A DNA stretch of 64,000 nt from Ochrobactrum sp. BTU1 (GCA_018798825.1 CP076355.1:836001-900000); one strand, 5' to 3'; shown: positions 18,557-27,640, numbered from the stretch's first letter. Notes: generated by a model from the letters alone, not told the origin. Program-made: numbers and translations.

Positions 18557-18580
18557 GGGCGTTCAGGATTCTGAGCGCCC
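18557..18580 (+). terminator. Hairpin at the end of the ugp operon
   Basis: GGGCGTTCAG (18557-18566) pairs with CTGAGCGCCC (18571-18580) over a four-base loop with one G-T pair. The T run is missing, so it may act with Rho or protect the message 3' end. Confidence 0.55.
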
Positions 18581-18677
18581 AATGCATTAGAATTCGATTT
18601 AATTATCCGTTTTCGTTTTCTTTGTTATGCGCTACACAAAGTAGAATATTTTTCTCTTTCTGAGGAATGCGCATTAC

Positions 18678-20450
18678 ATGACCCATCAGCAGATACTGTC
18701 CTTCGCAGTGATTATTCTCATGATGGGGGCATTTATCTGGGGCAAATTTCGCTACGATATTGTGGCTCTCTGTTCACTGCTGCTGGCAGTCGCAGTCGGT
18801 GTTGTGCCTTTCGACCAGGCGTTTACCGGTTTCAGCGACGATATCGTCATTATTGTCGGCAGTGCTCTAATTGTAAGTGCTGGGGTCGCCCGTTCGGGCC
18901 TGATGCAGGAAGCCGTGCAACGATTTTTGCCGGATATAAACAGCGTGCGATTGCAGCTCGCGGTTCTGGTTGCCATTGTGACCGTTCTATCCGCATTTGT
19001 GAAGAATGTCGGCGCGCTCGCGATCATGATCCCGGTTGCCTTTCAGTTTGCGCGACGCTCCAACGTCTCACCTTCTACCTTTTTGATGCCGATGGCATTT
19101 GGTGCACTTCTTGGTGGCCTGATGACCCAAGTGGGTACCTCGCCCAATATCGTCGTTTCTCGAATAAGAGGTGAAATGGTTGGTGAGCCATTCACAATGT
19201 TTGACTTCACCCCAGTCGGCGCTGTTCTGGCAGCAGTAGGGCTTGTCTATCTGGTTACGTTTTATTGGCTGGTTCCGCAGCGCAGCCGTGAAAATATTTC
19301 ACTCGACGAAACCATCAAGATCAAGAATTACGCTTCAGAAGCAAGCGTGCTTGCCAACTCTACCATCGTCGGCAAGCGCATCAGCGATCTCATCAAGCCC
19401 GCCGAGGGCGAAGCTATGGTGACGTCAATCATTCGCAAAAACAGCCGCATTACGCCTTTGCCCGATACTGTGATCGTCGAGAACGATGTCGTTCTGCTTG
19501 AAGGTGATCCCAAAGCACTAGATACGGTCGTCAGCACTGGCAAGCTTACACTGTCGAAGAACCGCAACCCATCAGAAACGAGCGGCTCCACAGAAATCGA
19601 AACGGTTGAAGCTGTGATCGGAACCAATTCCCGGCTCGTTGGCCTCAATGCGCAACAGTTGGATCTTTACGCCCGCTATGAGGTCAATCTGCTGGCGGTC
19701 AGTCGTCCCGGTCAGCGTATTTCCGAACGTCTCAGTGAAGTGCGTTTGAGTTTTGGCGATGTTGTGGTTCTGCAAGGCAGACAGGCAAGCCTATCAAACT
19801 TTCTGACAGAATTTGAGCTGCTGCCACTGGCTCGCCGCAAGTTGATGCTTGGCAGTGTGAGGCGCGGGCTTATCCCGCTTGCAATCCTGATTGTAGCCAT
19901 TGGCGCTACCGCGCTCAGTCTTGTTCCCGTTGCCGTGGCATTCTTTGCTGCCGCTGTTGCGATGCTACTTTTCAAGGTCATACCGATCAATGAGGTCTAT
20001 GACGAGATTGACGGGCCTATTCTGGTGATGCTCGCAGCGCTTATCCCGGTATCCGATGCTTTAAGAACAACGGGTGGCACTGAACTGATTGCAGAAGGCT
20101 TGGCCAGTATCGGTCACCAGCTACCACCCGCCGGCGCGCTGGCGCTTATTCTGGTTACGGCCATGATGGTTACGCCGTTTCTCAATAATGCGGCAACTGT
20201 GCTGGTGATGGCTCCAATTGCGACAAGCTTTGCATCCGGCCTTGGCTTTAAACCGGAAGCTTTTCTTATGGCGGTGGCAATCGGTGCTGGTTGCGATTTT
20301 CTCACACCAATCGGACACCAGTGTAATACGCTTGTGATGGGACCGGGCGGCTACAAATTCAGCGATTATCCGAGGCTTGGACTGCCGCTATCAATTATTA
20401 TCGCACTCGTAACTGTGCCTGCACTGATGTTCTTCTGGCCTCTAAGATAA
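18678..20450 (+). CDS. SLC13/DASS-type anion permease with two RCK-C domains
   Basis: A 590-residue inner-membrane transporter. Hydrophobic halves at about 1-195 and 390-590 contain the family's NVGALAIMIPV, VGTSPNIVVS and NNAATVLVMAPIA helix-turn motifs. Between them, about residues 205-375, are two TrkA-C (RCK-C) domains, including IVENDVVLLEGDP and LSFGDVVVLQGRQ. This layout matches bacterial permeases annotated for sulfate, citrate or other di/tricarboxylates. The ligand is not clear. The C-terminus overlaps the convergent gluconokinase by nine bases. Confidence 0.88.
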   Translation: MTHQQILSFAVIILMMGAFIWGKFRYDIVALCSLLLAVAVGVVPFDQAFTGFSDDIVIIVGSALIVSAGVARSGLMQEAVQRFLPDINSVRLQLAVLVAIVTVLSAFVKNVGALAIMIPVAFQFARRSNVSPSTFLMPMAFGALLGGLMTQVGTSPNIVVSRIRGEMVGEPFTMFDFTPVGAVLAAVGLVYLVTFYWLVPQRSRENISLDETIKIKNYASEASVLANSTIVGKRISDLIKPAEGEAMVTSIIRKNSRITPLPDTVIVENDVVLLEGDPKALDTVVSTGKLTLSKNRNPSETSGSTEIETVEAVIGTNSRLVGLNAQQLDLYARYEVNLLAVSRPGQRISERLSEVRLSFGDVVVLQGRQASLSNFLTEFELLPLARRKLMLGSVRRGLIPLAILIVAIGATALSLVPVAVAFFAAAVAMLLFKVIPINEVYDEIDGPILVMLAALIPVSDALRTTGGTELIAEGLASIGHQLPPAGALALILVTAMMVTPFLNNAATVLVMAPIATSFASGLGFKPEAFLMAVAIGAGCDFLTPIGHQCNTLVMGPGGYKFSDYPRLGLPLSIIIALVTVPALMFFWPLR

Positions 20451-20954
20451 CTGAGCATTCGTAGAGCGGACCCACTCAAGGCTTTCTGCGACGATTTTCT
20501 CAATCGGATCGACGACATCGGCCCGGAACACCAAAGGTTCACCAACAGGGCTTTCCAGCGTGGCAAGCTGGCTCTCCAGCATTGTTACCGGCATAAAATG
20601 GCCAGTACGATGCCCCATATGTTCATGCAGAACTTCAAAGCTTCCATCGAGAAACAAAAAAGCCAGTTTCCCGCCGACTGCTGCGCGCAAGCGATCCCGA
20701 TAGCTCCTTTTCAACGACGAACACGAAACAATAAGCCCCTGCTCTGCAGCGGCCATTCGTTCGCCGATTTTATAAAGCCACGGCCATCGGTCCTCATCCT
20801 GCAAAGGAATGCCAGACGCCATTTTATCGACGTTGGATTTTGGGTGAAGACTGTCACCCTCAAGAAAGGGCAGATGAAGAGCCTCTGCCAACTTTTCGCC
20901 AACCGTCGATTTTCCAGACCCGGACACACCCATAACGATGATATGCAAATTCAT
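20442..20954 (-). CDS. gntK: Gluconokinase
   Basis: A 170-residue P-loop kinase phosphorylating gluconate to 6-phosphogluconate for the Entner-Doudoroff or pentose phosphate route. Walker A is GVSGSGKST at residues 9-17, followed by FLEGDSLHPKSNVDKMASGIPLQDEDRWPWL, the gluconate-kinase hallmark, and SCSSLKRSYRDRLR. Length fits the family. It lies five bases after the GntR-type gene on the same strand and was probably made in one transcript with it. Confidence 0.95.
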   Translation of the reverse strand: MNLHIIVMGVSGSGKSTVGEKLAEALHLPFLEGDSLHPKSNVDKMASGIPLQDEDRWPWLYKIGERMAAAEQGLIVSCSSLKRSYRDRLRAAVGGKLAFLFLDGSFEVLHEHMGHRTGHFMPVTMLESQLATLESPVGEPLVFRADVVDPIEKIVAESLEWVRSTNAQLS

Positions 20955-20959
20955 TGTCC

Positions 20960-21667
20960 TTAAAATGTTTCGAGCTTGAGATTGACGCGGCTGGCTGCAC
21001 CCACGATGTGCTGGCGCATGACCTCTCGCGCTTTGAGTGGATTGCCCACCGCAATCGCATCGCGGATCGCTTGATGTTCTGCGATAGTGATTTCAACGAT
21101 CTCTGCAAGCACGGCACGCGCGCGCGCAGCACGAATTGCCAGACTGATCCTCTCAGCTACAAAGCCCAGAACAAGCGGAAAATATTCATTATGAGTCGCA
21201 GCTGCGAGCGCACGGTGAAACGCAAGGTCGGCAGCGATCCCCTCGCTCGTCCATTTTGCTCGGCCAGTCATGTCGGCAAGAGCCGCGTCAAGCCGATGCA
21301 TGTCTTCGGCTGTATGATGCACAGCGGCAAGGCCTGCTGCCTCAATCTCCAGTGCCATCCGAAGCTGAAACAGACTTTGAAAATGATCTTTGTCAGCAAG
21401 TGTTTCTGGTTCAATGCGGATTGATTGGCGACGGTCGGGTTCAGTGACGAATGCACCAACACCCTGACGCGTTTCGATCAATCCTTCATTACGCAACTGG
21501 GCAATCGCTTCACGGATGACCGAACGGCTAACGCCGAAGCTCTGTGCAAGATTGTGTTCGGTCGGCAGTTTTTGCCCAGGCAGAAAACTGCCTTCAGTTA
21601 TCTGTCGCACAATCTCTGAAGCAATACGGGCCGGAAGTTGCTCGTTGCGCCTGATTTCACCGAACAC
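20960..21667 (-). CDS. GntR-family regulator, FadR/FCD subfamily
   Basis: A 235-residue regulator. The N-terminal winged helix (IVRQITEGSFLPGQKLPTEHNLAQSFGVSRSVIREAIAQLRNEGLIETRQGVGAFV) is followed by an all-helical FCD domain with conserved histidines (EDMHRLD, FHRALAAATHNEYF, EHQAIRDAI) that usually bind a metal and a carboxylic acid. Genes around it handle sugar acids, so it probably represses this cluster. A matching operator-like site lies at 23243. FCD type is clear; ligand is inferred. Confidence 0.9.
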   Translation of the reverse strand: MFGEIRRNEQLPARIASEIVRQITEGSFLPGQKLPTEHNLAQSFGVSRSVIREAIAQLRNEGLIETRQGVGAFVTEPDRRQSIRIEPETLADKDHFQSLFQLRMALEIEAAGLAAVHHTAEDMHRLDAALADMTGRAKWTSEGIAADLAFHRALAAATHNEYFPLVLGFVAERISLAIRAARARAVLAEIVEITIAEHQAIRDAIAVGNPLKAREVMRQHIVGAASRVNLKLETF

Positions 21668-21708
21668 GTTCCGCCTCCTTTTCTGTATTCCTTAGATCTG
21701 ATTTGTCG

Positions 21709-23116
21709 TCAGTCCCGAACCAAGTCAAGCGAAAGCTGACATCCGGGATTCATGAGCGCACTTGGATCAAGAGCATGTTTAAGGCTTGATAAAAGAGCTT
21801 TTTTCACAGGATCGAGCCTCTTGTCGAAATCATCGCGCTTCAAGCGCCCGATGCCGTGTTCGGCACTGATGCTGCCAGCATAGCGATCAAGAACTGCATT
21901 GACCGTCTCTTTAGCGAGTTTGATTTTCTTACTCTTGATTGCGAGGTCGAGGTCGTTTGGCGGTATGTCATTCAGATGCACATTGCCGTCACCGACATGA
22001 CCATAAGAAATCGCAAGGGACTCTGGCAAAACCGCCGAAAATTCTGCCTCTGCCTCCGCTACGAATGCTGCGAGCTTTGATAGGGGTACAGAGATATCGG
22101 TGCGAAGGTGCTTACCACGCAATGCCTGACCTTCTATCATTCCTTCACGAAATTGCCAAAGGTTTTGCGCTTGTGCACGCGACGAAGTGATGGTGCCATC
22201 AAGCACAAGACCGCTTTCCAATGCTTCGCTCAAAAATGCTTCGATCAAGGCCGCAATATCGACCGGACCCGAGCCTGAAATCTCCATCAACACATAAGCG
22301 GGATATTGCCCCAATGGAGCGACGAGATCCGGAATGGCCACTTGTGCAAGGGTAAATGCCATCGGCGGCATGAATTCAAAGGCTGACATCAAATCGCAGC
22401 ACTGAACGCCGCTCGACGATAGAGCGCAATCGCATCTTCGAGCGAATTGATCCCAAGCATCGCGGTTTCGACTTTGTCGGGCAAAGGCATCAGTTTGATT
22501 GCAACAGCTGTAACAATACCGAAAATGCCTTCTGCACCATTAAACAGCTGCTTGAGATCAATACCGCGGTTATCTTTTCGCATAGTGGAAAGGCCATTGA
22601 AAACTGAGCCATCCGGCAAAACAACCTCAAGTCCTAACACCAATTCCCGCGTCATGGCGTAGCGCAGCACATTCACGCTACCAGCATTGGTGCTGACATT
22701 GCCACCAATACGGCAACTGCCCTGAGCTCCCAGCGCTAGCGGGAAAAACATGCCCTGCGACGCGAGCTGGCATTTCATTTCGAGGAGAACGCAGCCAGCT
22801 TCGACAATCGCTGAAAAATCATCAAGATCGACCTGGCGGATGCGATTCATACACTCAAGACTAAGAATAACCCGATCACTGTTACCATCAGATACACCGC
22901 CCTGAGGAATGGTTCCAAGTTCGAGCGCGCGGCACGCTTTAACTGCGAACGTGACCTCTTCTGTGCTCCGCGGACGCAACACGGCAACCGCCCTATGTTC
23001 TACGTCGCCGGAAAAATCCCGGCAGAAACGCTGCATCGCATCTGGATCAGTAAGCACGATACCAATGCCAAGCGCGCGTGCTTCAGCGCACCTTGCTGCT
23101 CCGTGTTCAATTCCAT
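21709..23116 (-). pseudogene. Decayed FAD-linked oxidase (GlcD/D-2-hydroxyacid dehydrogenase type)
   Basis: Two minus-strand frames together cover a vanillyl-alcohol-oxidase/GlcD-type flavoenzyme. One ends at 22389 (RPRSTEEV, LGAQGSCRIGGNVSTNAGSVNVLRYG-like region); the other runs 22392-21709 (ISYGHVGDGNVHLN, SISAEHGIGRLKRDDF). The break near 22393-22400 is repaired by adding one base, giving SACDLMSAFEF. The FAD pyrophosphate loop after IPQGG is missing; the family has about eight more residues there. At the start, ATG 23116 gives MELNTEQQGALKHA in another frame, joined by a CG repeat near 23075. Several lesions make function unlikely. Confidence 0.8.
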
Positions 23117-23242
23117 CACTTCCAACGACAACCGCTCTTCGCAGAAGAGGTTGACCTATGCGAAAAGCGGCAGTTGGGCGGTCTATTTCATCCCAATTGC
23201 GTTGTTCGACGCATAAAAGAGTTTTCAAATTTTGAATATATA

Positions 23243-23255
23243 GTTATCAGACAAC
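23243..23255. promoter_or_regulatory. Operator-like palindrome for an FCD-GntR regulator
   Basis: GTTATCAGACAAC is a near-perfect odd palindrome (GTTRTC-N-GAYAAC form on both strands). It is in the gap between the decayed oxidase-gntR-gntK unit and the divergent fumarylacetoacetase-family gene. FadR-subfamily regulators of sugar acids bind sites of this general TTGTC-N-GACAA look. Assignment to the local regulator is inferred. Confidence 0.45.
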
Positions 23256-23397
23256 CCTACAATATAATTTCGGAGGAGTTAGATTGTGAACTTTTCAGCA
23301 CCAACGGAGATGACCCTCCTCTGATTTGGACATAGTCGCGCCTCCGCGCCGCAAACCATCCGATCGCATCTGAATGAACAAACCGGGAGGAATATCC

Positions 23398-24567
23398 GTG
23401 CAAGACAAGCATACTCTGAACTCGTCCATCATTTTGCCTGAAGACAGCGCGTCGGCAGTGCTCATTGGGCGCGTCTGGTCGAAGGCTGAAAATGGTCCCT
23501 GCCCAGTATTGGTTATAAATGGCCATGTGCATGATCTTTCCAGCCTTTCTGCAACCGTATCGGGTCTGCTGGAGCGCAGGGAGTTGGTGGGTGAGCTGAA
23601 TGATATCAGCCGTTTTGCTAACCTTGGTGCGCTTGACGATTATCTTTCTGGCGAAAAGGGTGAATTGCTTGCGCCAATTGATCTTCAGTCTATTAAGGCT
23701 GCAGGTGTTACGTTCGCCGACAGTATGCTCGAACGTGTGATTGAAGAGCAGGCAAAGGGTGATCCAAGCCGTGCGCGTGAAGTACGCGACCGTCTTGCAC
23801 CTGTCATCGGCGACAGTCTGCGCGGAGTAGCTGCAGGTTCTGAGAAGGCGGCACAGGTCAAGGCGTTGCTTCAGGAAATGGGCCTCTGGTCGCAGTATCT
23901 GGAAGTCGGCATTGGCCCGGATGCTGAAATCTTCACAAAGTCGCAGCCAATGTCTTCGATGGGTTGCGGTTCTACTGTCGGCATTCTGCCAATTTCACAA
24001 TGGAACAATCCCGAGCCAGAAGTGGTGCTTGCTGTTGCATCTGACGGCCGTATCGTTGGCGCAACGCTTGGCAACGACGTCAATCTTCGTGACGTGGAAG
24101 GTCGCTCGGCACTTCTGCTCGGCAAAGCCAAGGACAACAACGCATCATGCGCCATTGGTCCATTTATCCGGCTCTTTGACGGCAATTTTACGATGGATGT
24201 TTTGCGTAAGCTCAAGCTGTCGCTGAAAGTAACAGGTACTGACGGCTTCGAAATGACCGGCGAAAGCCCCATGGAGGCGATCAGCCGGGATCCGGAAAAC
24301 CTTGCCGGGCAGATGATGAACCGCAACCATCAGTATCCGGATGGCGCTGTTCTTTTCCTCGGCACCATGTTTGCACCGGTCAAAGATCGTCGGGGTGCTG
24401 GTCAAGGATTTACGCACGAAATCGGAGACAAGGTGGAGATTTCGACGCCTAAGCTTGGACGACTGGTCAACTGGGTCGATCGCACCGATAATTGCGCCGA
24501 ATGGACTTTCGGTGTTCGCGCGCTGATCCAGAACCTGCAGAAGCGCAATCTACTAGACAGAATTTGA
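23398..24567 (+). CDS. Fumarylacetoacetase-family hydrolase or dehydratase
   Basis: A 389-residue protein with a C-terminal FAH-type domain (EVVLAVASDGRIVGATLGNDVNLRDVEGRSALLLGKAKDNNASCAIGP and HEIGDKVEISTPKLGRLVNWV) holding E/D metal ligands. Family members hydrolyse or dehydrate 2-oxo acids; some larger members work on 2-keto-3-deoxy sugar acids. GTG at 23398 has GGGAGG seven bases upstream; an ATG eight codons earlier has no such site. It is divergent from the gntR-gntK group, so a sugar-acid pathway is plausible. The exact reaction is unknown. Confidence 0.82.
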   Translation: MQDKHTLNSSIILPEDSASAVLIGRVWSKAENGPCPVLVINGHVHDLSSLSATVSGLLERRELVGELNDISRFANLGALDDYLSGEKGELLAPIDLQSIKAAGVTFADSMLERVIEEQAKGDPSRAREVRDRLAPVIGDSLRGVAAGSEKAAQVKALLQEMGLWSQYLEVGIGPDAEIFTKSQPMSSMGCGSTVGILPISQWNNPEPEVVLAVASDGRIVGATLGNDVNLRDVEGRSALLLGKAKDNNASCAIGPFIRLFDGNFTMDVLRKLKLSLKVTGTDGFEMTGESPMEAISRDPENLAGQMMNRNHQYPDGAVLFLGTMFAPVKDRRGAGQGFTHEIGDKVEISTPKLGRLVNWVDRTDNCAEWTFGVRALIQNLQKRNLLDRI

Positions 24568-24574
24568 TACTGAG

Positions 24575-24607
24575 AAAGGCCGCATATCATCAGATATCCG
24601 GCCTTTT
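24575..24607 (+). terminator. Terminator after the FAH-family gene
   Basis: AAAGGCCG pairs with CGGCCTTT around an inner ATAT/ATAT stem, followed by TTTTTAT. It also faces the convergent deaminase gene ending at 24610. Confidence 0.8.
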
Positions 24608-24609
24608 TA

Positions 24610-25209
24610 TTAGCTTAATGGAATGGCGTTGGCATCTTTGGAAGATTGGTAAGTGACTGACATTGCGTCATATTTTGTGCGAATAGCATCAAGTCGCTTT
24701 TCCAGCCGTGAGCGATCAGGCTCCGGAAGCGAAGCCACCATCTTCGGAAGAGAATGGCTGTGCCAGAAACTGTTGTCGCGATTGTATCCACCCGGCTCCA
24801 GGGTGAAGACTTCCTTGAGAATTTTCAGGTCATGTGGGATCGAAAAAGCATCGCGTGAATCTTCGTGGCTAAAGAGATAGTAGAAATTATCGAAACCACT
24901 CCAGGTTATCGCAGACAAGCACATGGAGCATGGCTCATGGGTGGAGAGGAAAACCATTTCCTTCGTATTCGGACGTCCCTGCTCAGGCATTTCATAGAAA
25001 CGCTTCAAAGTATGGACTTCGCCGTGCCACAGCGGATTTTCGGTCTCATTATTAGTTTCGGCAAGCACCAGAGATAAGTCAGACTTGTTCAGTAGAGCTG
25101 CACCAAAGACCTTGTTGCCTTCTGCAACGCCCTGTTCCGTCAGGGGTATGATGTCTTTTTCGACTACCTCAATCAGTTTTTCGAGCAGTTTCAATTCATC
25201 CGGTGTCAT
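24610..25209 (-). CDS. Nucleoside/base deaminase of the cytidine deaminase superfamily
   Basis: A 199-residue protein with the zinc motif H-x-E as LWHGEVHT (about residue 62) and P-C-x-x-C as HEPCSMCLSAITWSGF (about 92). These supply one His, two Cys and the proton-shuttling Glu of the deaminase superfamily. The next gene upstream on the strand is a purine NCS2 permease, suggesting a purine-type substrate such as guanine. Cytosine or pterin substrates cannot be excluded. The long C-terminal tail after residue 135 is less conserved. Confidence 0.8.
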   Translation of the reverse strand: MTPDELKLLEKLIEVVEKDIIPLTEQGVAEGNKVFGAALLNKSDLSLVLAETNNETENPLWHGEVHTLKRFYEMPEQGRPNTKEMVFLSTHEPCSMCLSAITWSGFDNFYYLFSHEDSRDAFSIPHDLKILKEVFTLEPGGYNRDNSFWHSHSLPKMVASLPEPDRSRLEKRLDAIRTKYDAMSVTYQSSKDANAIPLS

Positions 25210-25230
25210 AACCTCAACTCCCTTAGGCTA

Positions 25231-25264
25231 GAAAGAAAAACGCCGGGGTGTTGCCCCGGCGTTT
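25231..25264 (-). terminator. Terminator of the NCS2 permease gene
   Basis: AAACGCCGGGG and CCCCGGCGTTT form an 11-bp stem with a five-base loop. On the minus strand it is followed by TTTTTCTTTC, so it ends the permease transcript before the deaminase gene. Confidence 0.85.
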
Positions 25265-25268
25265 CGTG

Positions 25269-26561
25269 TTATTCTGGGAAGAATGCGAAGCGGATCACAA
25301 ATAGTGCCGCGACGATCCAGGTCGCCAAGTGAACTTCACGAGCCTTGCCCGTTACAGACTTCAGCACAACGTAGCTGATGAAGCCGAAAGCCAAACCGTT
25401 GGCGATAGAGTAGGTGAACGGAATGGAGAGTGCCGTAAGAGCGGCTGGAGCTGCTTCCGTGATTTCGTCCCACTTGATTTCGGAGAGTTCGCGCATCATC
25501 AGACATGCGACATAGACAAGCGCCGGTGCCGTTGCATAGGCAGGTACAGAACCAGCCAGTGGCGAAATAAATAGCGCCGCGAGGAATAGAAGGGCGACGA
25601 CGAGTGCCGTAAGACCTGTCCGACCACCAGCCTGAACCCCAGAAGCGCTTTCAACATAAGCAGTCGTGGAAGACGTACCGAGCAGGGAACCACCTAGAAT
25701 TGCGGTGCTGTCTGCAAACAACGCTTTACCCAGACGATTTTGTTTGCCCGGCTCAATCAGACCGCCACGCTTGGCAACACCAATCAGCGTACCAGTCGCA
25801 TCAAACACTTCGACCAGCACAAAAACCAGAATGACGTGCAGAATGCCTGTGTGCAAAGCGCCCATGATGTCGAGTTGCAGGAAAGTTGGCGCGAGGCTTG
25901 GAGGAGCGGAGAACACGCCACCAAACTGCGTAATGCCAAGCGAAATCGACGCAATGGTAACGACAAGAATACCGATCAGGATCGCACCGCGAACCTTGAG
26001 CGCATCGAGGGCTGCAATTATGAAGAAACCAGCAATCGCCAGAAGAGGACCAGCTTCGCGCAGATCGCCAAGACCGACGAGCGTTGCAGGATTATCAACG
26101 ACAACGCCTGCGCTCTTCAAACCGATCAGCGCCAGGAACATACCGATACCGGCAGCAATCGCACTTCTTAGCGAATGCGGAATACCTTCAACCAGCCAAC
26201 GCCGAATACCTGTCACCGTCAGGAACAGGAAGATGATACCCGAAATGAAGACCGCGCCGAGTGCCTGCTGCCAGGAAAAACCCATGGCGCCAACAACGGT
26301 AAAGGCGAAGAAAGCATTGAGGCCCATGCCGGGTGCCATGCCGATTGGCCAATTGGCGACAAGCGCCATGACAATCGAACCAAGAGCTGCCGCAAGACAG
26401 GTGGCTACGAATACCGCATTGCGATCCATCCCCGTAGTGGACAGAATATCAGGATTGACGAAGATAATGTAAGACATCGTCAGGAAGGTGGTCACACCAG
26501 CGATCACTTCCGTTCTCACCGACGTGCCATGTTCCTGCAATTTGAACAGCTTTTCCAGCAT
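25269..26561 (-). CDS. NCS2-family purine permease (AzgA/AdeQ type)
   Basis: A 430-residue inner-membrane symporter with about 12 to 14 hydrophobic segments. Family motifs include GMAPGMGLNAFFAFTVVG, FFIIAALDALKVRGAILIG, LVEVFDATGTLIGVAKRGG and ADSTAILGGSLLGTSSTTAYVESASGV. These place it in the AzgA-like subgroup that imports adenine, guanine or hypoxanthine. ATG 26561 follows GGAGGGATC; the longer frame to 26750 gives a non-membrane extension and is rejected. Substrate fits the adenine deaminase at 10.6 kb and the deaminase next door. Confidence 0.92.
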   Translation of the reverse strand: MLEKLFKLQEHGTSVRTEVIAGVTTFLTMSYIIFVNPDILSTTGMDRNAVFVATCLAAALGSIVMALVANWPIGMAPGMGLNAFFAFTVVGAMGFSWQQALGAVFISGIIFLFLTVTGIRRWLVEGIPHSLRSAIAAGIGMFLALIGLKSAGVVVDNPATLVGLGDLREAGPLLAIAGFFIIAALDALKVRGAILIGILVVTIASISLGITQFGGVFSAPPSLAPTFLQLDIMGALHTGILHVILVFVLVEVFDATGTLIGVAKRGGLIEPGKQNRLGKALFADSTAILGGSLLGTSSTTAYVESASGVQAGGRTGLTALVVALLFLAALFISPLAGSVPAYATAPALVYVACLMMRELSEIKWDEITEAAPAALTALSIPFTYSIANGLAFGFISYVVLKSVTGKAREVHLATWIVAALFVIRFAFFPE

Positions 26562-26887
26562 GATCCCTCCAGGGCAAAAAGCGCGCATTGAAAGGCACCA
26601 ATAAACAGCCGAGCGCAATTGCTTGCGACCAGCCGGTTGAAATCGGTGCAATCTGTTGCGATTGCCGTATTTGTTAGCCGCAGCCGCATTTACGCGAGCG
26701 GATTTGTTCCCCATACACCCAACGCGATCAAAAACACAGTTCTGCCGCAAGAATGCCTGTTTATTAACGTGATTTAGTTTGGACTGACTTTCAAAACTGC
26801 GCCAGTCACTTATTCAGGCTTTAATTTTTGAAAGAGCTTCAAAAATGGTAACTGTCTAAGTCACCACTCTCAAGTCAATATTTCGGA
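26562..26887. other. Gap upstream of the NCS2 permease gene
   Basis: A 326-base stretch. I looked on the minus strand for a purine riboswitch core and found none. No frame here has a ribosome site or family resemblance. The permease promoter should lie here. Confidence 0.5.
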
Positions 26888-27376
26888 TTAAACAATTACT
26901 TTCAATAGGATACCGGTTCCATACATGCCCAAAGCGAAAAATGTATGGGCAACAAGATTGAGGATACGGACATTTCGCGCGTTTGGCAAACGCGATGCGG
27001 CCCAGCCGATTCCCAATCCTGGTTGAAGCAGAAACCACCCAGCTGCAACCGTCACAATGCCGAACATCCATGCGGGGAAGAAAATTGGGTTCGCAAACCA
27101 TTCGGCGCCGCCATAGAGTGCAAAGACGATGCCATAAAGGATGCCCACGACATAATGGCCAAGCCAGCCCAGCGCAACTTCGTGCGCGTAAGGCTTGGAT
27201 GCTGAGATATCGTCATGGAAGATGTGTCCGTCGCGCAAATGCCAGAACCAACGGCCAACGAGCCCCCAGTTGGGACGAGATTGCCCCGGAAACATCGATA
27301 GAACGAGGGCCCAGAGGTCCATCACGATCGTCGCACCAATTCCGATCAATATACCGTTGATGATGAGAGTAAGCAT
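26888..27376 (-). CDS. DUF2938-like membrane protein
   Basis: A 162-residue protein with four hydrophobic segments: LTLIINGILIGIGATIVMDLWALVLS, HYVVGILYGIVFALYGG, PAWMFGIVTVAAGWFLLQPGLGIGWAAS and NLVAHTFFALGMYGTGILLKVI. The loop SRPNWGLVGRWFWHLRDG and the pattern resemble DUF2938. ATG 27376 has AGAGGA upstream; the track-like longer start at 27421 would add a non-membrane leader. Function is not known. It stands alone. Confidence 0.75.
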   Translation of the reverse strand: MLTLIINGILIGIGATIVMDLWALVLSMFPGQSRPNWGLVGRWFWHLRDGHIFHDDISASKPYAHEVALGWLGHYVVGILYGIVFALYGGAEWFANPIFFPAWMFGIVTVAAGWFLLQPGLGIGWAASRLPNARNVRILNLVAHTFFALGMYGTGILLKVIV

Positions 27377-27579
27377 TGACGAGTCCTCTTGGCTTGGGCA
27401 GCCACATAACCGTGTAGCCACCCGACACGCAAGGAATATAATCCATCTGAATGCATGCTCGACATTAAGATAAAAACAGATATGTTTCGCATGAACACGC
27501 AGAATAGTTTTCGGTTTACAAGCCTCGATATCATTGCGGCGGCGAAGGTCAACAATTGATCATTGGCATCTTTGAGAAA

Positions 27580-27640
27580 TCGCTTCCATCGCGAGCTTCC
27601 GCCCCTTTGAGACCGCGCAAAGGCGTCGCGATTGAAGCGA
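27580..27640. repeat. 61-base nested inverted repeat
   Basis: A 15-base arm at 27580-27594 (TCGCTTCCATCGCGA) is complementary to the arm at 27626-27640 with one mismatch. Within it CCTTTG (27604-27609) pairs with CAAAGG (27618-27623). The whole forms a long two-tier hairpin without a T run. It could be a small RNA, a palindromic mobile element or a protein-binding site. Confidence 0.6.

Noticed and set aside
22389..23228. Intact 279-residue short flavoenzyme with its own function
   Set aside because: It lacks the C-terminal half and the FAD pyrophosphate loop, and the missing half follows directly in another frame.
25666..26472. 268-codon plus-strand frame
   Set aside because: It is antisense to the NCS2 permease gene, rich in Pro, Arg and Thr, and has no family resemblance; the minus-strand gene has clear motifs.
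26562..26887. Purine riboswitch upstream of the purine permease gene
   Set aside because: I looked for the conserved three-way-junction core on the minus strand and did not find it.
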